31,157 bases of DNA, from the NCBI GenBank assembly GCA_016937175.1, contig JAFGWL010000020.1, forward strand, positions 1-31,157. The letters are read 5' to 3'. The notes under the pieces are model-generated. The model saw nothing but the letters and a program-made list of their open reading frames with translations, did not search any database and was not told the DNA's origin. Positions 30,021-31,157 of this stretch are shown here, piece after piece; positions within the stretch are counted from its first letter, which is position 1; every line of letters begins with the position of its first letter. A program made the translations under genes and the position numbers. The DNA is from Candidatus Mcinerneyibacteriota bacterium. GTDB lineage: Bacteria > Macinerneyibacteriota > Macinerneyibacteria > Macinerneyibacteriales > DSCS01.

Positions 30021-31157
30021 ATGAAAAAGAGATTGCTATCCGTTTTTCTGATGACTCTTTTAGCAGTTGGCATGGCTTTCAGCCAGGAAGAAACGGAGGA
30101 TCACTGGGTCGACCGGCAGGTGAGGCTCCAGTATTCCTCAAAGGTCGAGGCGCCCGGACGGGCCCCCGCCGATTTTTCATTTTGCCGGGAAGAGCTGAGA
30201 CGTTTTGAACAGGAAAAAGAGTTTCTATACCGCTCGTTTCTCAAAGGGCGCGATGCTCATGATATCATGGCTCTTTACAGATACGGCCTCTACCGGCCGT
30301 CCCTTCTTATAAACTTCATGTCCCGGGCCTCTCTTCCGGCTCTCCTTAAGGGAATGCCCTCTGAGCCTGTCTCGGTGAGGGATATCGTTCTCTTTTACCT
30401 CCTTCAGATGAAGAGATCCCAGGAGGCGGGGATGAATATTATCCTTTCGGTGAATTCATCAGCTCTCGAAGAAGCCGATGCCCTGGATAAAAAGAAGGCA
30501 CAGAATGAAGACTACCCTCTCTTCGGAATACCGGTGGCCCTGAAAGCCAATATCGGAACAGCAGACAATCAGCCTACTTCTGCAGGGGCTAAAGCTCTGG
30601 AGAAGAGTTACTGCATCCAGGACGCCTTTCTGGTCAAAAGGATCAAAGAGGCGGGCGGGATCATCCTGGCCAAGACAAACCTGAGTGAGTGGGCTAATTA
30701 TATGGCGGAAGAATCGTCCAACGGCTTTTCGGCCCTGGGAGGCCAGACCCGGAACCCTTACGGGCGCTTTGATGTGGGCGGATCCAGCTCTGGGTCGGCC
30801 GCCGCTGTGGCAGCAGGCCTTGTTCCCATGGCTGTGGGTACGGAGACCTCCGGATCCATTATCTACCCATCAAGTCAGAATTCAGTGGTGGGACTGAAGC
30901 CCACTGTGGGCCTGGTGAGCCGCAACTGCATTATTCCTATCGCGGAAGCCCAGGACACAGGGGGGCCGATGACCAGGTCTGTCCGGGATGCTGCCCTTCT
31001 TCTTTCAGTCATGGCCGGAAAAGACCCCCGGGACCCCGCCACCGGAAAAGCGCCGGCAGCTTTCCGTTTTGAAGGGCTCTTTTCAGAAAAGGAGAGGCCC
31101 CTGGAAGGATTGCGATTCGGCCTGGTGAGTAACCGGGCCATGCGCCGCTACTATTAC
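30021..31157 (+). CDS. Exported amidase-signature-family amidohydrolase, 3' end outside window
   Basis: The frame is open from ATG 30021 to the window end (379 codons), so the C-terminus is missing. A signal peptide (about 1-21, ending AFSQ) is followed by about 95 residues of helical spacer and the amidase-signature domain. The Ser-cisSer-Lys triad can be placed: Lys175 in PVALKANIG, cis-Ser255 in GGSSSGSAAA and nucleophile Ser279 in ETSGSI; the 24-residue Ser-Ser spacing equals that of known amidases. Family members hydrolyse carbon-nitrogen bonds of amides; the substrate is unknown, and the signal peptide puts it outside the cytoplasm. The ribosome site is very strong (AAGGAGGAGG at 30010-30019). 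It is transcribed away from the GGDEF operon across a 134-base AT-rich gap. Confidence 0.92.
   Translation, partial: MKKRLLSVFLMTLLAVGMAFSQEETEDHWVDRQVRLQYSSKVEAPGRAPADFSFCREELRRFEQEKEFLYRSFLKGRDAHDIMALYRYGLYRPSLLINFMSRASLPALLKGMPSEPVSVRDIVLFYLLQMKRSQEAGMNIILSVNSSALEEADALDKKKAQNEDYPLFGIPVALKANIGTADNQPTSAGAKALEKSYCIQDAFLVKRIKEAGGIILAKTNLSEWANYMAEESSNGFSALGGQTRNPYGRFDVGGSSSGSAAAVAAGLVPMAVGTETSGSIIYPSSQNSVVGLKPTVGLVSRNCIIPIAEAQDTGGPMTRSVRDAALLLSVMAGKDPRDPATGKAPAAFRFEGLFSEKERPLEGLRFGLVSNRAMRRYYY

Noticed and set aside
1-31157. CRISPR arrays, insertion sequences, prophage or integration sites at the two tRNA genes
   Set aside because: No regularly spaced repeats, transposase or integrase motifs, or duplicated tRNA ends were found on reading the window.

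Overview
The window is 31 kb of densely packed bacterial chromosome from a Gram-negative (diderm) organism. Signs of this are lipoproteins with lipoboxes, a signal-peptide beta-barrel candidate ending in Phe, HtrA, and an anti-sigma factor with one membrane segment. Base composition looks close to 50% GC, Shine-Dalgarno sites are strong (AGGAGG type), and many genes overlap by 1-4 bases. The mix of ThiT, split glycine dehydrogenase (GcvPA/GcvPB), TPR-GGDEF protein, Fe-S serine dehydratase and propeller lipoproteins suggests an anaerobic amino-acid or peptide user. Spirochaetota is my leading guess and an Aminicenantota-like lineage the alternative. That assignment is inference and not firm. 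I see no phage, insertion sequence, CRISPR array or plasmid genes.

Layout. 1-4870 (+): the 3' part of leuS, then thiT, yjbQ and a lipoprotein oligopeptidase B, tightly packed as one operon. 4905-7282 (-): a Pro/Ala-rich protein translationally coupled to a membrane-anchored HEAT-repeat/cyclophilin fusion. 7497-7580 (-): tRNA-Leu(GAG) with its own promoter. 7647-8573 (+): tandem GNAT protein. 8682-11810 (+): an envelope-stress module of ECF sigma factor, zinc-binding membrane anti-sigma factor, a secreted trypsin-like/PDZ protein that has lost all three catalytic residues, and an intact HtrA protease, ended by a very clear terminator. 11867-14344 (-): prohibitin-like SPFH protein, DUF3795 protein, propeller lipoprotein. 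14460-17671 (+): gcvH-gcvPA-gcvPB from a near-perfect promoter. 17744-17817 (+): tRNA-Pro(CGG). 17987-18989 (+): an unrecognised protein plus an ArsR/DUF2087 regulator behind a promoter with an inverted repeat over the predicted start site. 18993-23782: iadA (-) and an Fe-S L-serine dehydratase (+) from overlapping divergent promoters, then an enlarged M29 aminopeptidase (-). 23961-25040 (+): second propeller lipoprotein. 25067-25810 (-): outer-membrane barrel candidate. 25995-29886 (-): TPR-GGDEF cyclase, third propeller lipoprotein and DUF6051-like hydrolase in one operon. 30021-end (+): exported amidase, cut by the window edge.

How it fits together. Oligopeptidase B, isoaspartyl dipeptidase, M29 aminopeptidase, glycine cleavage, serine dehydratase and the amidase all serve peptide and amino-acid breakdown. 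gcvT is not beside the other gcv genes. The most notable systems are the sigma/anti-sigma/pseudoprotease/HtrA operon, the GGDEF-propeller-hydrolase operon, and several intergenic regions where promoters overlap each other or overlap hairpins and an operator-like repeat.
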